This document shows, one piece after another, positions 36,183-48,060 of a DNA stretch of 64,000 nt (position 1 is the stretch's first letter; each line of letters opens with the position of its first letter). Location of the stretch: contig CM045767.1 of NCBI GenBank assembly GCA_025200525.1, positions 9,841,273 through 9,905,272 of the forward strand. The letters run 5' to 3'. A program made the position numbers and the translations under genes. Below the pieces are notes generated by a model. That model worked only from the letters and a program-made list of their open reading frames with translations. It was not told the origin of the DNA and made no database searches. The stretch comes from Camellia lanceoleosa. Taxonomy: Eukaryota; Streptophyta; Magnoliopsida; Ericales; Theaceae.

Positions 36183-36948
36183 TGTTAGCACCCTAAGACT
36201 TGGACACCTAGGTTGGCATGCAGTGGCACCTTGCACCTATGTCAACTGTCCAAGTCAGGCATAAGGGAGGCATGCCTAAATCAAGGTAACAATGTGGCGG
36301 TGGCAATGCCACCAAACTCAAAGGCAAGTGATACTTCATGTGGGCAAATACACGGCTATACTTAGCCCGAATGCTGCTGGCAACATAGACTTGTTAGGTC
36401 AAACAGATCAGTGGGCATGACACTTTATGGCAGACCAAGACTTACAATTTCGTGGGTTAAACTCAAGAGGATTCAAAAGGCTAAAATGGATAGGCAGTAC
36501 AAAGCAGTTTTATTTGGCATGATGCAAAGCTAACAAACAAGGCAGTTTATAGCAGTTAATGCTTGCAAGAAGTCATGACAAAGCCTGCTAGAATTAAGGA
36601 ATTGGTCCAAGACAGTTTCCAGCAGTTACAATCTACAACAGCCTTGTTGGTTTGAATTTACCCTACATGTTGGGGGTGTCAACTGCTCATAACTGATTTG
36701 TAAAATGCCTATAAATGTTAAGGCATAGAGGGATTTAGACAGATCATGTTATCTGTACGAATACTCATGTATCCTTGTATTATCCAGTGGTAATAAAGGT
36801 TAGGAATGATTCCTGTAATCTATTTGTGTATGTTTGCTTGTTTACAAAACTTATAGTGGGTAATTCGTGTATGCTTGACTGAGACTAAGTACTGTAACTT
36901 AGTGTCATTACAGGCTGGAAATTGAAAACGAAAATTGACTCTGTAACA
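36183..36948 (+). repeat. 3' LTR of the chromovirus
   Basis: Direct repeat of 30895-31664 with many transitions. A candidate TATA region is GTAAAATGCCTATAAATG at about 36701-36718. Confidence 0.92.
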
Positions 36949-39139
36949 CATAAGCTGATGAATTTACAACAAATGACAAGTGAAACAAATATGGAATAAT
37001 GAAACTCTGTCACAGCACCTTGCTTCTATCAAAGGTTTGAATGCCCAACCTCTCATACGAGACTGTCTAAGAGGTGTCATTGGACTACAAAACCCTCGAA
37101 AATATATATTTTAAGGCCGAATGAAAGGAATTTTTGGCCATAGACTCCTCTTAATGAAAATATATTGCGTGAACATCTTTCCCATAGGACTCAGAAGCCT
37201 GGCCCTTCACTAAGTCCTTTACTTTTTTGAGGATTCAAAAAGCTAAGCTACTGGGAAGGTGAACCCGCAATAGGTAGCAAATGATACAAATGGGGACTAA
37301 TCAAGTTCTACCACTCAAGCGAGATTTGAACCCCAAATCTCTTATATGAGTGTTGGAGAGGTGCCAAACGCAGGCCGAAAGAAAAAAAACACCCCCATAC
37401 ATATATTGTCTTCCATTTCAAATTATTTCAAAACTTTAAAATATCGCAACTTTTGTTTTTATCTAAATGCGATTTGATTCTTAGATTCCATTTTATTCTT
37501 ACAATGCAGCATTTGTGAACCATGCTATCCCCATAATGTGCTCCACTCAAAATTTTATTCCTTTTTGTTTCCTTCCAGCACTCCACACAGAACTTCCATT
37601 ATTGTCCATCAGAAAAAACAAAAGCAGAAAATAAATTACAAACCCATTGTTGAAGACAATTTTTACATTCATTCTCAAGTTAAAGTTACAAGAAATACAC
37701 TCCAAACTTTACTGATCTCAGTATCCACCTGTGACAATAACAATTTACACCCTATTGCCCCTACAATCTCACCAGGTAAACCAAACATGCTCCATTCAAA
37801 TCGTTTGCCAATTTGGAAATGTTGATTGGGCGGTGTTAAGTTGCTCGTATACTCTTTAATCAATTGTTGTGAAAATAACTATACCTGCTCGGCTTCTATT
37901 TCCATTGTTCATTCACTTCAATCCCAATGCGTAGCTTCACTGGAAAGTTTGTCATCCGCAATTGCTTATTCCTGAAAAAAATATATATATGATCGGAATT
38001 GCTTTTACACTATAGTGCTCTAAGAGAAGCAACTGATTGCAACAACAAAGAAGACCACACCAAAATCAAAATGACCACCAGTTTACCATCACTTAATGCT
38101 ACAAGTTTCCATTTATGCTGGTGTTACCTAGGAGGAAGTTTGAAAGCATAAAAAAAGGGACAATCCACTGCACGAGGGTCCTGTTAAAGAGGGGGTCTGG
38201 GAAAGGCAAGATGTACTCAGTTTTCTCCCATTTTTTTAGAGGATGTTTCTATGACGTTAACAGCAAGCCTTACCGTGGACCAAGCTGCCCTAAAGTTTGA
38301 AAGCATGATATAATAAATCAAAGTTAATAAAAACTGGACACTACCACTTAAGTCAATAAAAGGCCTGAATGCCAAGTACTGGTCCAACTTGAATTTCCAG
38401 GGTCCATCGTCGCAAGATGTGACTTGAGCATGCATCTACCTACCTCAGCCCTCCTCACTTGGCTACTTCAGAACCATCACCATGAAGCTATTAAGAAAAG
38501 TTCACCAAATACTGATATCATGATATGGTAGATTAATCCATTTTTCAAAAGGCTTTCGAACAATAACATTATAATAATCCTAGTGTACATCCAATTCAGC
38601 TACCAAGGACAACATTGTAACAAGCTGTGAAATATATTTGAAAACTACCTCATCAAAAACAATAACTGAGAGGCTAACTTTCCACACAGCATAAAGAGGT
38701 AAGATTAACCACCACAACAGTTCTGTTTGCACAAAAACCAATCACAGAGGATTGTGTCCAGTTCTGTAATCGGTTTTTGTGTTTCTAGGCTTTTTCTAAC
38801 TATCAACTTGAGTTCATACGGTCTCATCACTGCATTCGAACCATTTCTTATTTACTTGAAGCTATTGATTAATATTGCTTACCTCACAAAATATGCTGTT
38901 TACATGTTGAGCAATGAAGGATTGAGGATTTTTACTATCTCCCTTTTTTAGACCTAAATGCAGTGTAATTGCTTTCTAGGTTTCAAACTTGGAGATAAAT
39001 TGAGCATATCATAGCATGCAATTAGAAAAGGAGATGAAAATGGCATGCATGAGAATGCCAACAACGATGCAGCATTGGTATTATCTTATAAATTTAACCA
39101 AGATGCAGACTTATAAACTTTTAATGGATATCTCGTGAC
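36949..39139. other. Region downstream of the insertase gene (3' flank / intergenic)
   Basis: No independent gene is supported. At 37300-37385 the minus strand has a tRNA-like B-box phrase (GGGGTTCAAATCTC), suggesting another old SINE. At 37971-37890 the minus strand shows an acceptor (TTTTTTCAG) and a later GAGCAG/GTATAG donor-like site, so an untranslated or alternative 3' exon of the insertase gene is conceivable. An Au-like SINE lies at 38150-38292. Confidence 0.5.
38150..38292 (-). mobile_element. Au-like SINE with 14-bp target duplication
   Basis: On the minus strand it begins GGGCAGCTTGG and continues with the CCACGGTAAGG head, GAAACATCCTCT and a CCCAGACCC...TGCAGTGGATTGTCCC body, resembling the Au SINE of flowering plants, with an internal deletion. 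It ends in an A/T-rich tail. The exact repeat AAGTTTGAAAGCAT flanks it (38136-38149 and 38293-38306), as target-primed insertion would leave. Confidence 0.82.
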
Positions 39140-42100
39140 TCATGAGGCTACCTTCTCTGGATCCTCATGGAGATTTTGATCACCTCTCGCATCCTCAAAA
39201 GTAGCAGAAACTTCACTGCTTTCCATCTCAAGGACAGAAGTCTTCTGGTCTTCCTTTGAGTCCACCGTAGAAAGATCACCGTCCACGACATGATGTCCGG
39301 TACTGGATGAATTGCTAATCCCACTCATAGAGTTACCACTTTCAATCTCGGTATCACTCGACTCAGCTCCAGCTCCACTTTCCCTCTGAACTGAATCCGC
39401 TTCGTTCTTATGTCCCCCATTTTTCCTCCATTCTTCCTCTATCTTCTGTCTTCTCCTTGCCTCTTGGTCTTTTATTTGTTTAAATCTAGGAAACACCGAT
39501 ACCTTAACACCATAAACAACAGTTGCCATAGCAACAATGTAGTCGGGTTACAAAAAATCAACTATTATTAACCTTTCACCAGGATGAGGCCCCTCTGAAG
39601 TCAACTTCTCCACTTTGAGCTCTGTTTTGGTGGTGCTCGTTTCAAGCATGGACTTTCGGATTTGGGATTGCTCCTTGATAATGTTATCACTGAACTTACT
39701 CACTGGATTTTTGGCACCCCCCAATTTTTGAAGCCACACCTGTTGTGCTGTGTCCAATATGTTACTTGTTAACCTGCACAAAGCATATGTCAAATTCTGC
39801 TGTATTCGTGGAAGTTAAGGTAGCAAATAGACAGTTTTTACGATTGGTCATCATGACAATAGAAGTTCTAGCCAAACAAAAAAAAAAAAGAGTTTTCATT
39901 AATAAGGGAGCATACAGTTGCTCACCAATAAAGGCTTAGCCCAGAAGGAACTGAAAGAGAAAAATAACCGATCATTAAGGGAAGAAATTTCTTAATGGCT
40001 TGAGAATTCTTCAAGCTTGGATCATTACCCTGAAAGTTTAAGAGACATGTTAAATAACATGGGAATAACAATCCGTGACTGTGATTAGTAATTCATACAT
40101 CATTATGGTGGAAGTCACAAGGCCCACAACATTTGCAGAGAAACTAGATTTAAGATGAAGGGATAGATTCAAAGAGCAGAAGTAATATCTGAATACTTAA
40201 CTAGCACAGACATGCGATGCAACACAACAACAATTTTAAAAAATTGCAAGACACAATTTGTTTCTAAACTCCTGGACTCCTCAAGAAATTCTAATATATA
40301 TATATATATATATATATGTATCACTTTCTTACTATATTGAAATATGGAGCACCTATGTTATACATTCCTCAGTCTAGCCCCTTATCCTAAACAATGGAGA
40401 CATCCAGCTACCGGGGAATGAGCAAATATGTTTTATCTTAACAAAAATAGTCGTTCGCACTCTTGGATATTTGCATTTTGTTAAATTGAAAAAAAAATAA
40501 AACATAAAAAAAATAAAAAAACTAGTGGCATATCATTTAATTTCCTGCAGTGGGCGTATTGAATACAAAACTGACTAAAAGAACAATCAGTGGTGGAATG
40601 AGAAAAAAATTAAACAAAAAAAGAAAAGAAAAAAGAAGATGACTTTGTTTAATCATTAGCAAAAACCATCAAATGCACAAGTGAGAAATCACTCGCCACC
40701 ATATAAGGAATTATAGCAAAAAGTAAATCTGACACAAAGTAAGTAGGCCAAGCCTAAGTCCCAAGGGGGAGATCATGGGTTCAACTCTCTTTAAAGGGGA
40801 GTTGAATTAAGAGGCAAGCACTTGGTGCTTTGCAAGGGTGAAGAGGCTAACTCTCATAGGTGCTATTCTAACAGCAACTAACAATTGACTTCGTGGATCA
40901 AAAAAAAAAAATTTAATCATATTGTTGAAGCAATGAAATAAAAAAATAAAAAAAAGAAGTGAAATTTGAGATATCAAAAGAGATCATAAACATCAATCAA
41001 AAAATAAAATCCTAACCTGTGATGACTGCATGATTTGAACAGAGATATACTGTGAGAGAACCAGCAACACAGGCAGTATAAGATATGGCAAGGTATCTGA
41101 CCATCCAAGGGGAGGATGACCATCCTGCAAAGAAATTTGAGCATCCAAGGATGAGAATATCGAAGGCAACTTATATAAATAGCAAATAAAATCCCTAGTG
41201 AGGGAAGCATCTGAGATACTGTCCTAATATCAAATGAAACAATAACGCCCAATTAGTACACATTAATGTGTGTTTGCGAGGAAAAAGATTGAGTACACAC
41301 CTAACCTTGCATAGTGCTCAAAGTGGTTGTCCCGTGATTTGAACCCATAACCTCAAGTTTATTAGGCCAAAGTTTTACCATTGGACCAATGATTGCCCCC
41401 TAACATATACATGTTAATTATACTAAATTGTAAATAGAATATTGTGTACTCGTTCAACAGGGATACATTTCTCACTACATGGCGGACCAAAAAACATTTA
41501 TAACTAGTAATGTAGAAAATAAAACTTACAATATGCAAATAACTAATAATCTATATTCCAAATGAAACTCACAAGCCAAATGACTACATAAATTCAGCGA
41601 AAATCACACTAGACCCATATGAAAGAATACACAAATTTAGAATGGATGCAGCACTTACTACAAAAGGAAAAAGCCAAGAGATGCCAATGCCATTTTGTCG
41701 AGCAGCAATTGTAGTCGGACCAGACAGGGAGGGTATCCAGAAGAAGCCTTCTGTCAAGAGTCCCTTAATATTATAATGAACATTAAATTAGATGCCAAAA
41801 ATGCTTCAGTGAGAAAATAAAAGCAGAAACAACAAAGGGCACGAGGACTCAAAAAAACATATTAGCATGTTACCTCATCTGCTGCATTTGATAGGACTCT
41901 ATAAAGTCCAACCCAGATGGGTATGGTGGCTAGAGTTGGCAGACATCCTGGCAAAGACCAAAAAAAAAAAGTTACATCAGAATAATTCTAGGTTTACAAC
42001 CACAAAGTGTATCAGGAAGAACAAGACCTCAAGAAATCAAATATTTTCATACAGGCCTAATTGCAAAAGACCTAGAGGAAAAGCTAAAGTCTCATTAATG

Positions 42101-43661
42101 AGCTGCTCGAAATACTCTACCTGTAATATTAACAGAACCGTGTCCAATGGTTAATGCCTTTCAAACTTCTTAACATTTAACACTTAAAGACGAAAGGCCA
42201 TATGTTTTTCAAAGACTACATATATATATATACATAACAGTATGAATTTGCAATATATCCAAATTTTACAGTCAATTCAGTGAAAAATCATTTAAAATGT
42301 ACAGAATATATTTACAAGTAATATATCCATTGATTGCAATACTTGAAAAGCAAACACACTTTTAGTGGCATATATTCTGTTACTCTCCCTTGATATACTT
42401 ATTTCATTAATACAAAACATCATATCATGTGTCTTCATCAATAAATGATGGAAATGTTCCATGAATACAAATATGCAATCAAATCCCTCCACAATAAAAC
42501 TCAGTTACTAGGAAATGAGCAAGAGTATCTACCTGCCAATGGATTTATGCCAGCTAGTTTATACAATCGAGCAGTTTCAAGATGAATTCTCTCCTGCAAT
42601 CACATACAAATGTGAGGATTGGATATTGATAATGCGAGAGCTCTTTTGTCAACACACTTTGAACCATCACTGGCTTTTCATAGGGCAATAAATGAATGGT
42701 TCACATTATAGGCCAAGATGCTAAGTAAACTAGCAATTATTTATAACCGTTTAATTTGCTGAAGTCATGTCAGATCTAAATGTAGTTTACAAATACTCAA
42801 AAAACCAGCTCGAAGTGTAACTATTAACCAAACAGAAATTCTGTTGTTTACAAATACTCTCTCTCTCTTCTTAGCACAAATTCTGTGCACCTTGCCTTTG
42901 TGTTTATGTGTAGTTTTATATATCAGAGCATATATAAAAGCCGGCACTGATAATCTGATTCTGTGCTAAGAAGAAAATGTTCCAACAAAGAACGGGATGA
43001 AAGGTAACCTGGTCTTCAGCATACCGTTGCTGAATGGCCTTTATTTGCGGTTGTAGGGATTGCATTGCCATTGCAGATTCTACCTGCCCATAATAATTTT
43101 AGAAGACATTCATTATAATAACTAAAACTTGAAGAGGATCTCATTTCCAAATTTGGATAAGTTGGCCAACTTAAAGCAAAAAGTTAGATTTTGAGGAACT
43201 CAATCAATCAGCTTAATATAAGAAAATTCCAATTCAAATTTAGCAAAGACAAAAGAAAAACCTGTTTCTTTGATAAAGGAAAGGTAGCAGCCTTCACGAG
43301 TACAGCGAGGAGAATAATTAAAGCCATAAGCATAAGGAACATGTAAAGTAGCTAAACCATCTGCCAAAACCTGAAATCAATAAACATACATTTTGAAAAC
43401 CCATATGACTTATGAGACATACTAAATCGCTGGTTGGTAAATTATACACAAAACAGTAAACAAAGTTAACTTTTGATGCAGTTAGTTGGAAGGTTCCAAC
43501 AACTACAATAGGAAGGGAACCCAAATAACACTATGATCAAAACTGAAAGTATGCAAATTAAACTTTAGGACTGATTTATACAAAGTCCAGCAAGTAAGAA
43601 TTGAACTTGATGAAGCTATGGGTCTCAAACTAACCCATAGAAGTACCAAAATATGGCTACA

Positions 43662-43701
<40 letters not shown>

Positions 43702-44876
43702 GAAAGCTGAACTTTAATTTCTCAAAAAACTAAATAAACTAAAGTAAACTCTTGCAAAGGAATGATTGCAGCATTATACGTGAATAGCTAATGAGGCACC
43801 AAAGGGGTGAAATCTGTGTACAAAAAGAAAGAACTATATCAACTATATACTGAAATCCTCTTAAAAGTCTATACAAAATGCAAAAATCGGTTCAACTAAC
43901 TGGTGAACAAATTTGGTACTTCAAGATTATGACAACAGCTCAATTCTACACATAGTAGTTCATTTACTGACTTATCAACAAACATCCGCTCCATTACTTT
44001 GGTTGCTAACTACTGTTTGATAATATGCCTCTTAGACTCACTTCTCTATCCTTTCACAATAGTTTGGACTTGTATTAAACATCTCCAACCCAGACTAAAA
44101 TCTTTTATCAAATTTAAATTTGATGAAAATTTAGTGAAAACGTGTTCCAACCATTTCACCAAATTGGTATCAAATGAAGTGAGTCCTACCTTTTTCATCA
44201 AATCAAGGAACGTTTAACCTTCCATCAAATCTTGTGAAACTTCATTTGATACACTAGGCCGGACGACCGCCCAGACATCCTCCCAGTAGCCCTCTCGGTG
44301 GACTGGTTGTTTGGTGAAAATTGAAAATTTAGCATTGGAACTCTAATGGAACTTTTAACCCAAATCTTTACTCACATTTGATTAAAAAAAAAAAAAAGAA
44401 ACAGCGTTGGAGATGCTCTTAGCATTAAATCAAATATCCCAATGCTGGCAATTATTGATCCAATTTTACATAAACGCATTACAATAAAAACCATCCTCAC
44501 TTCACAAACTGGCAAATACAATAACTAAGCAAAGTTTGAATCTTGTACAAACCTTAAGAACATTTTCCATGTAAAAAGTAATTCCAGAAAGCCAATCACT
44601 GTTCTGTTTGGTGCTAGCAGCGGCATCGGCAATCGTGAAAAGAAAACTTTCTGATCTTCCAAACAGGTGCCAAAGCAGATTCTCCACACTATCAGGATCA
44701 GGAAATTGTACCTGATTGAACCCTAGCCTGACCAAACCCAGTGTGCCCCGAAGGAAGGGACTATGTTTCGATAAACCCAGATGGTGGGTTCGGTGGAGAA
44801 GAGGGTTTATGGTCCTGGTTCGGTCAGGGAAGGAAGAGAGGACCGAATTTGGTCCAATTGTGAGGAGAGCAGACAT
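39140..44876 (-). CDS. ALB4: ALBINO3-like thylakoid membrane insertase (ALB4/ALB3L1), 10 exons, 2-bp frameshift in exon 2
   Basis: Member of the YidC/Oxa1/Alb3 family, which inserts and assembles proteins in the thylakoid membrane. Exons by GT-AG sites: 44876-44553, 43370-43262, 43083-43009, 42593-42533, 41947-41874, 41763-41662, 41124-41017, 40029-39926, 39773-39573, 39485-39140. Exon 1 gives a transit peptide (MSALLTIGPNSV) and ENLLWHLFGRSESFLFTIADAA. Later exons carry the family core: HVPYAYGF, AMAMQSLQPQIKAIQQRYA, INPLAGCLPTLATIPIWVGLYR, GFFWIPSLSGPTTIAARQ, FLPLMIGYFSLSVPSGLSLYW and TAQQVWLQKLGGAKNP, then a charged stromal tail. Total 1504 nt, two short of 502 codons. Exon 2 is 109 nt where 111 is expected, the loss being just after YAYGF in the first core membrane segment. 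Translation would stop early in exon 3. Everything else is intact, so this is a null allele or a base-calling gap. ALB4 rather than ALB3 is favoured by the N-terminus and tail. Confidence 0.93.
40292..40318. repeat. (AT)n microsatellite in intron 7
   Basis: About 13 AT units, between exons 7 and 8 of the insertase gene. Confidence 0.85.
40740..40912 (+). mobile_element. SINE in intron 7 of the insertase gene
   Basis: A tRNA-like head (GTAGGCCAAGCCTAAG, then GATCATGGGTTCAACTCTC as B box, 40771-40790) is followed by a unique body and a poly-A run at 40900-40910. This is the layout of a tRNA-derived SINE. Flanking duplication not found. Confidence 0.6.
41265..41402 (-). mobile_element. tRNA-derived SINE in intron 6 of the insertase gene
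   Basis: On the minus strand it starts GGGGGCAATCATTGGTCCAA, continues TGGTAAAACTTTGG (A-box area) and has TATGGGTTCAAATCACGGG (B box). This is the head of an Au-type SINE. Its tail is diverged. Confidence 0.65.
43662..43699. repeat. Poly-A run in intron 1 (poly-T on the gene strand)
   Basis: About 38 adenines on the plus strand, ending in CCGAAAGC. The gene-sense strand reads poly-T. It may be the tail of an old retroposed insertion, but no body is evident. Confidence 0.8.
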
Positions 44877-45077
44877 ATTGGGGTTGTTGTGCAAACCCTA
44901 GAATGCAAAGGCAATATGTATATATACATACATACATATGATCTGAGAGTGAATGGGAATTGAGATGGGGAGAGGTTGATTTGCCACTCTGTTTTTTGAG
45001 TTCTGAAAATGAGGAGAAAGAGCCAACAACATCGTACGCTTACCCTGTTTCCCATTTCATCCCATGTTTTCTCATGA

Positions 45078-45538
45078 GGGGTGTAAATCTGGGCCCAGAC
45101 TTGGGCCGCCCACTGTTGGGCCGGGCTAGTTCTCGCTAAAATTCGGACTGAACTAGGTTACATCATAGAAAATTAGGCTTAGCTTTGGGGGTATACAGGC
45201 TTAGAGAGGGTTGGGGGGTCAGGCTTGGACACTTGTTCGGGCTTGGGCAGGTGTGGACCGGGCTTGACTATTTTTTTTATTTTTTTTATTTTTCCATCAA
45301 AATTTTATTTTATTTTTTATCAAAAATGACATTACACCTCTGGCGAGTAGGGTCATGAGTGAGTTGATAGGCTGGGCTTTAGGTTGAGCCTAGCTCATGG
45401 ATTGGACCGAGCTTCGAAACACGACCCAAGCCCAAGCCCAGGGTCTCAGGCTCAGCTCGGCCCGGAGCCTAAACAAGCCTAGTTGGCTGCAGGTGGGCTT
45501 CGGATGGACCGCAGACTAATAGGCGAAATTTACACCCC
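45078..45538. repeat. GC-rich TIR element upstream of the insertase gene
   Basis: GGGGTGTAAAT at 45078-45088 and ATTTACACCCC at 45528-45538 are perfect inverted ends, of a type common in hAT-related MITEs. The interior is unusually GC-rich, with repeated GGGCTTGG/CCAAGCCC phrases. No target duplication or ORF was found. It sits about 200 bases upstream of the insertase start codon. Confidence 0.6.
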
Positions 45539-46175
45539 CACCCCTTGTTCATTTATTTTATATAAATTTTTATTTTAACTTTTGTACTTTCAATCTCATC
45601 AATTATATCACACTTTAAGTTTGTCTTTCATCAATTTAAACAGTTAGTATTTTGAACAGATTAAGCCATATGCAATTCACCTGAAAAATTTATCTATTCC
45701 TACACAAGAAAGAAAAATAAATAAATTACGTTAGTGACTTATTTTTTTTTTTACCAATTTTACTTTAGTCTTTTTAGTTTCGTCCAAGTTGTTTCTTGTT
45801 TAAAATGTTAACATCAATTGACAGAGAGATTACATTAAAATGAAATTGAAAATTTAGTATTTAAATAAATAAAATTAAAATTACAGAGATTGAAAGTGAA
45901 ATTTTACTCAAATCAAAGAGGCCAATGATGTAAATTACCCTTGATTTTACAAGAGGTACAGGAATAGAAATGAGAGAGAAGTGAGCACCCAACACACACT
46001 TATACAGTGTTTACATGATTAGCCCATGGATGAGTGTGGGATTGGACCATCCATTTCGGCTCATAACTTACATGGATTGGATGACTTCATAAAGCTTTGT
46101 TATTGGCATACTTCAAATATTCTTATTCTCATTCTCATTGAATTTTTTTATATGGTACAGTTGTATTATGTGTAC
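45539..46175. other. Intergenic region
   Basis: No gene. AT-rich with a dispersed-repeat-like stretch at 45720-45950. The short ORF at 46026-46217 runs into the LTR and is spurious. Confidence 0.65.
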
Positions 46176-46700
46176 TGTGGGGATATATTCCTGAGTATCA
46201 ACACGTGGCCGAGGTGATGCCGATGTGTCAGCCGAGGTGCCACGTGTCCTGGTCATAACGCCGAGGTTATTTCGGCTAGGCTGAGGTTATCTCCGAAGAT
46301 ATCGGAGTCCGAGATAAGCGGATAAGGCACAAGAATCCTGAAATGAGGAAGGACTTCAGCATGGATAAGGATAACACTCTTAGGGAGTTTATCTCTATCT
46401 ATTGAAGAGTCCAGGTTAAGTACTAAGCTAAAGCCCATTGAAGCTAGGCTTTTATAGGGACTAGGATTGAGTTAGCTATAAAAAAGGCACCCTCGATGGG
46501 TCTAAGGTTAATTTATATTACGAGCAGTGAGTTTAGCACTATTGATTATCTTTGAGAGATATCTTGACTTGATCGTCAGAGTGCCCCGGGTGAACGAACC
46601 ACCGCGGAATCTTCTTTTCACATTCAGTCGACAGTGCCATTTATTCGCGGTTTCCAAATTTGAATCGAGTTGGTAGTGTGGTCAGAAAAACACCCACACA
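46176..46700 (+). repeat. 5' LTR of the Tat element
   Basis: TGTGGGG...CCCACACA. It contains CTCCGAAGATATCGGAG (palindrome, about 46290), a TATA box AGCTATAAAAAAGG (about 46474) and CTTGACTTGATCGTCAGAGTG just downstream, the likely transcript-start area. Roughly 8-9% different from the 3' LTR over the first 340 bases by my count. Confidence 0.9.
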
Positions 46701-46701
46701 A

Positions 46702-46720
46702 TTTAGCGCCGTCTGTGGGA
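46702..46720 (+). other. Primer-binding site of the Tat element
   Basis: TTAGCGCCGTCTGTGGGA directly follows the LTR; it matches the common TGGCGCCGTCTGTGGGA site with the second G changed to A. Confidence 0.75.
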
Positions 46721-46972
46721 AAGAAAGAAGAATAAATGGGCAACGACAGATAGAAGAAGAATGTTAGGGATGACACTCTTAACGGGAGTAGGAGACCTGT
46801 TGACGTTGACGTCGAGAAGGACAATTGCAACGAAGACCAGAATTACGGAGTAAAAGACGTCGACTAGGAAGGCGACATACCAAAGCAAACAGACCAAAGC
46901 AGGTACTATAACGAAGATAACCTCCAAGTATGGAAGAACAGATGCCTACGGAGGGACGAAGAGGTTAAAGAG

Positions 46973-48060
46973 ATGGCGAACAAGTTAGTGGACCTACAAT
47001 CGATCGTCAACTTCATGATGCAGAACAACGTAATGCAGTCACTATTTCCGCTGCAGGACACACCGATTCCAGTGGCTAATGCCCAAAAGGGAGGACAGAA
47101 AACTATCCCTATAGACCCCCAGCACCCCAGAAGCGAAAGACATTCTCACAGGCCTTTAAGAGAGATTAGGCGTGGAGAGCCAGGAAGGGAAGAATCTCGA
47201 AGGACACAATGCACCAACGAGAGAGACCCCAGAGAACATCGGCATGTTCAAAGGCAGGAATTGTGCTTCGATGCAACCATTGGAGAAAGGTCAAAAAGGG
47301 CTCACAACGAGGCTGAAAGTAGTGCACCTAAAAGACTGAAATCAGGAGATAGCCAAGCTCCTGGGCAGACCAAAGAGGACTTAAGAGATTACCTCAAAAG
47401 GAAGCAAGATCACGTCGAGGTAACCTCAACTATTAAATCGAGAACACCATTCCCAGTAGAGCTAGACAAAGTTGAGGTCCCGAAGAGATTCAGTATGCCG
47501 AGGTTCCAGATATACGATGGGAAGTCGGACCCTAACTTTCACGTCAGATTATACCTGAACATGATGGCGTTGTACACTGGGAACGAGCCGTTGCTCTGCA
47601 AAGTGTTCCCCTCATCATTCGGGGAGTTTGCATCAGATTGGTTTCACAAACTGCCGAAAGGAAGTGTAAAGACCTGGGAAGGCCTGGCCAAGATGTTCGT
47701 GGCCAGGTTCGTGACAAACAAACTACAGCCCTTGAGGGTAGACGCCCTAATGGCTCTAAAGATTGGCGAGAACGAAAGCCTGAGGGCCTATGCCAAGAGG
47801 TATTATGAGTTGTTTAACCGAATACCGGAATGCAATCAAGAAGTGGCCATCGTGTGATTTAAAAACGGCCTGAAAGATGGCTACCTACTCCGAAAATCAC
47901 TGGCAAAGACATTGCCAAAAAGTATGGAAGAGCTCATGGCCAGAATCGAGAAATATGCCAGAGCCGAGGAAGACTATGAGGACATCTTCGCCAGGAACAA
48001 CGGCGATAAAGCAAGATGAGCATATGACCCAGGGTTGCAGAGTGAAGAAGCACTGAAGAA
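46973..48060 (+). pseudogene. Tat gag (C-terminally deleted, broken)
   Basis: The frame from ATG 46973 gives 294 residues to TGA at 47855-47857. It has an Arg/Glu-rich N-terminus, then the retrotransposon gag core: VELDKVEVPKRFSMPRFQIYDGKSDPNFHVRLY, SDWFHKLPKGSVKTWEGLAKMFVARF and ESLRAYAKRYYELFN. The stop stands where the family has Trp, and homology continues in frame (FKNGLKDGYLLRKSLAK) to about 48010. No zinc knuckle follows. The sequence then jumps to the pre-RT linker, so the knuckle and protease have been deleted. Confidence 0.88.

Larger units (their letters stand above)
30895..36948 (+). mobile_element. Ty3/gypsy chromovirus, 6.05 kb, both LTRs present, decayed
   Basis: Two direct repeats (30895-31664 and 36183-36948), each starting TGTTAGCACC and ending CTGTAACA, bracket a gag-pol region in the order gag, protease, reverse transcriptase, RNase H, integrase, chromodomain. 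A Met-tRNA type primer site follows the left LTR and a G-rich polypurine tract precedes the right one. Pol order plus a chromodomain places it among chromoviruses. A clean 5-bp target duplication is not visible (catgg against cataa). Stops and frameshifts occur in every domain, so the copy cannot be autonomous. Confidence 0.92.

Noticed and set aside
41330..41400. Genuine tRNA gene on the minus strand in intron 6
   Set aside because: Matches a SINE head with a degenerate acceptor stem and continues into a SINE body.
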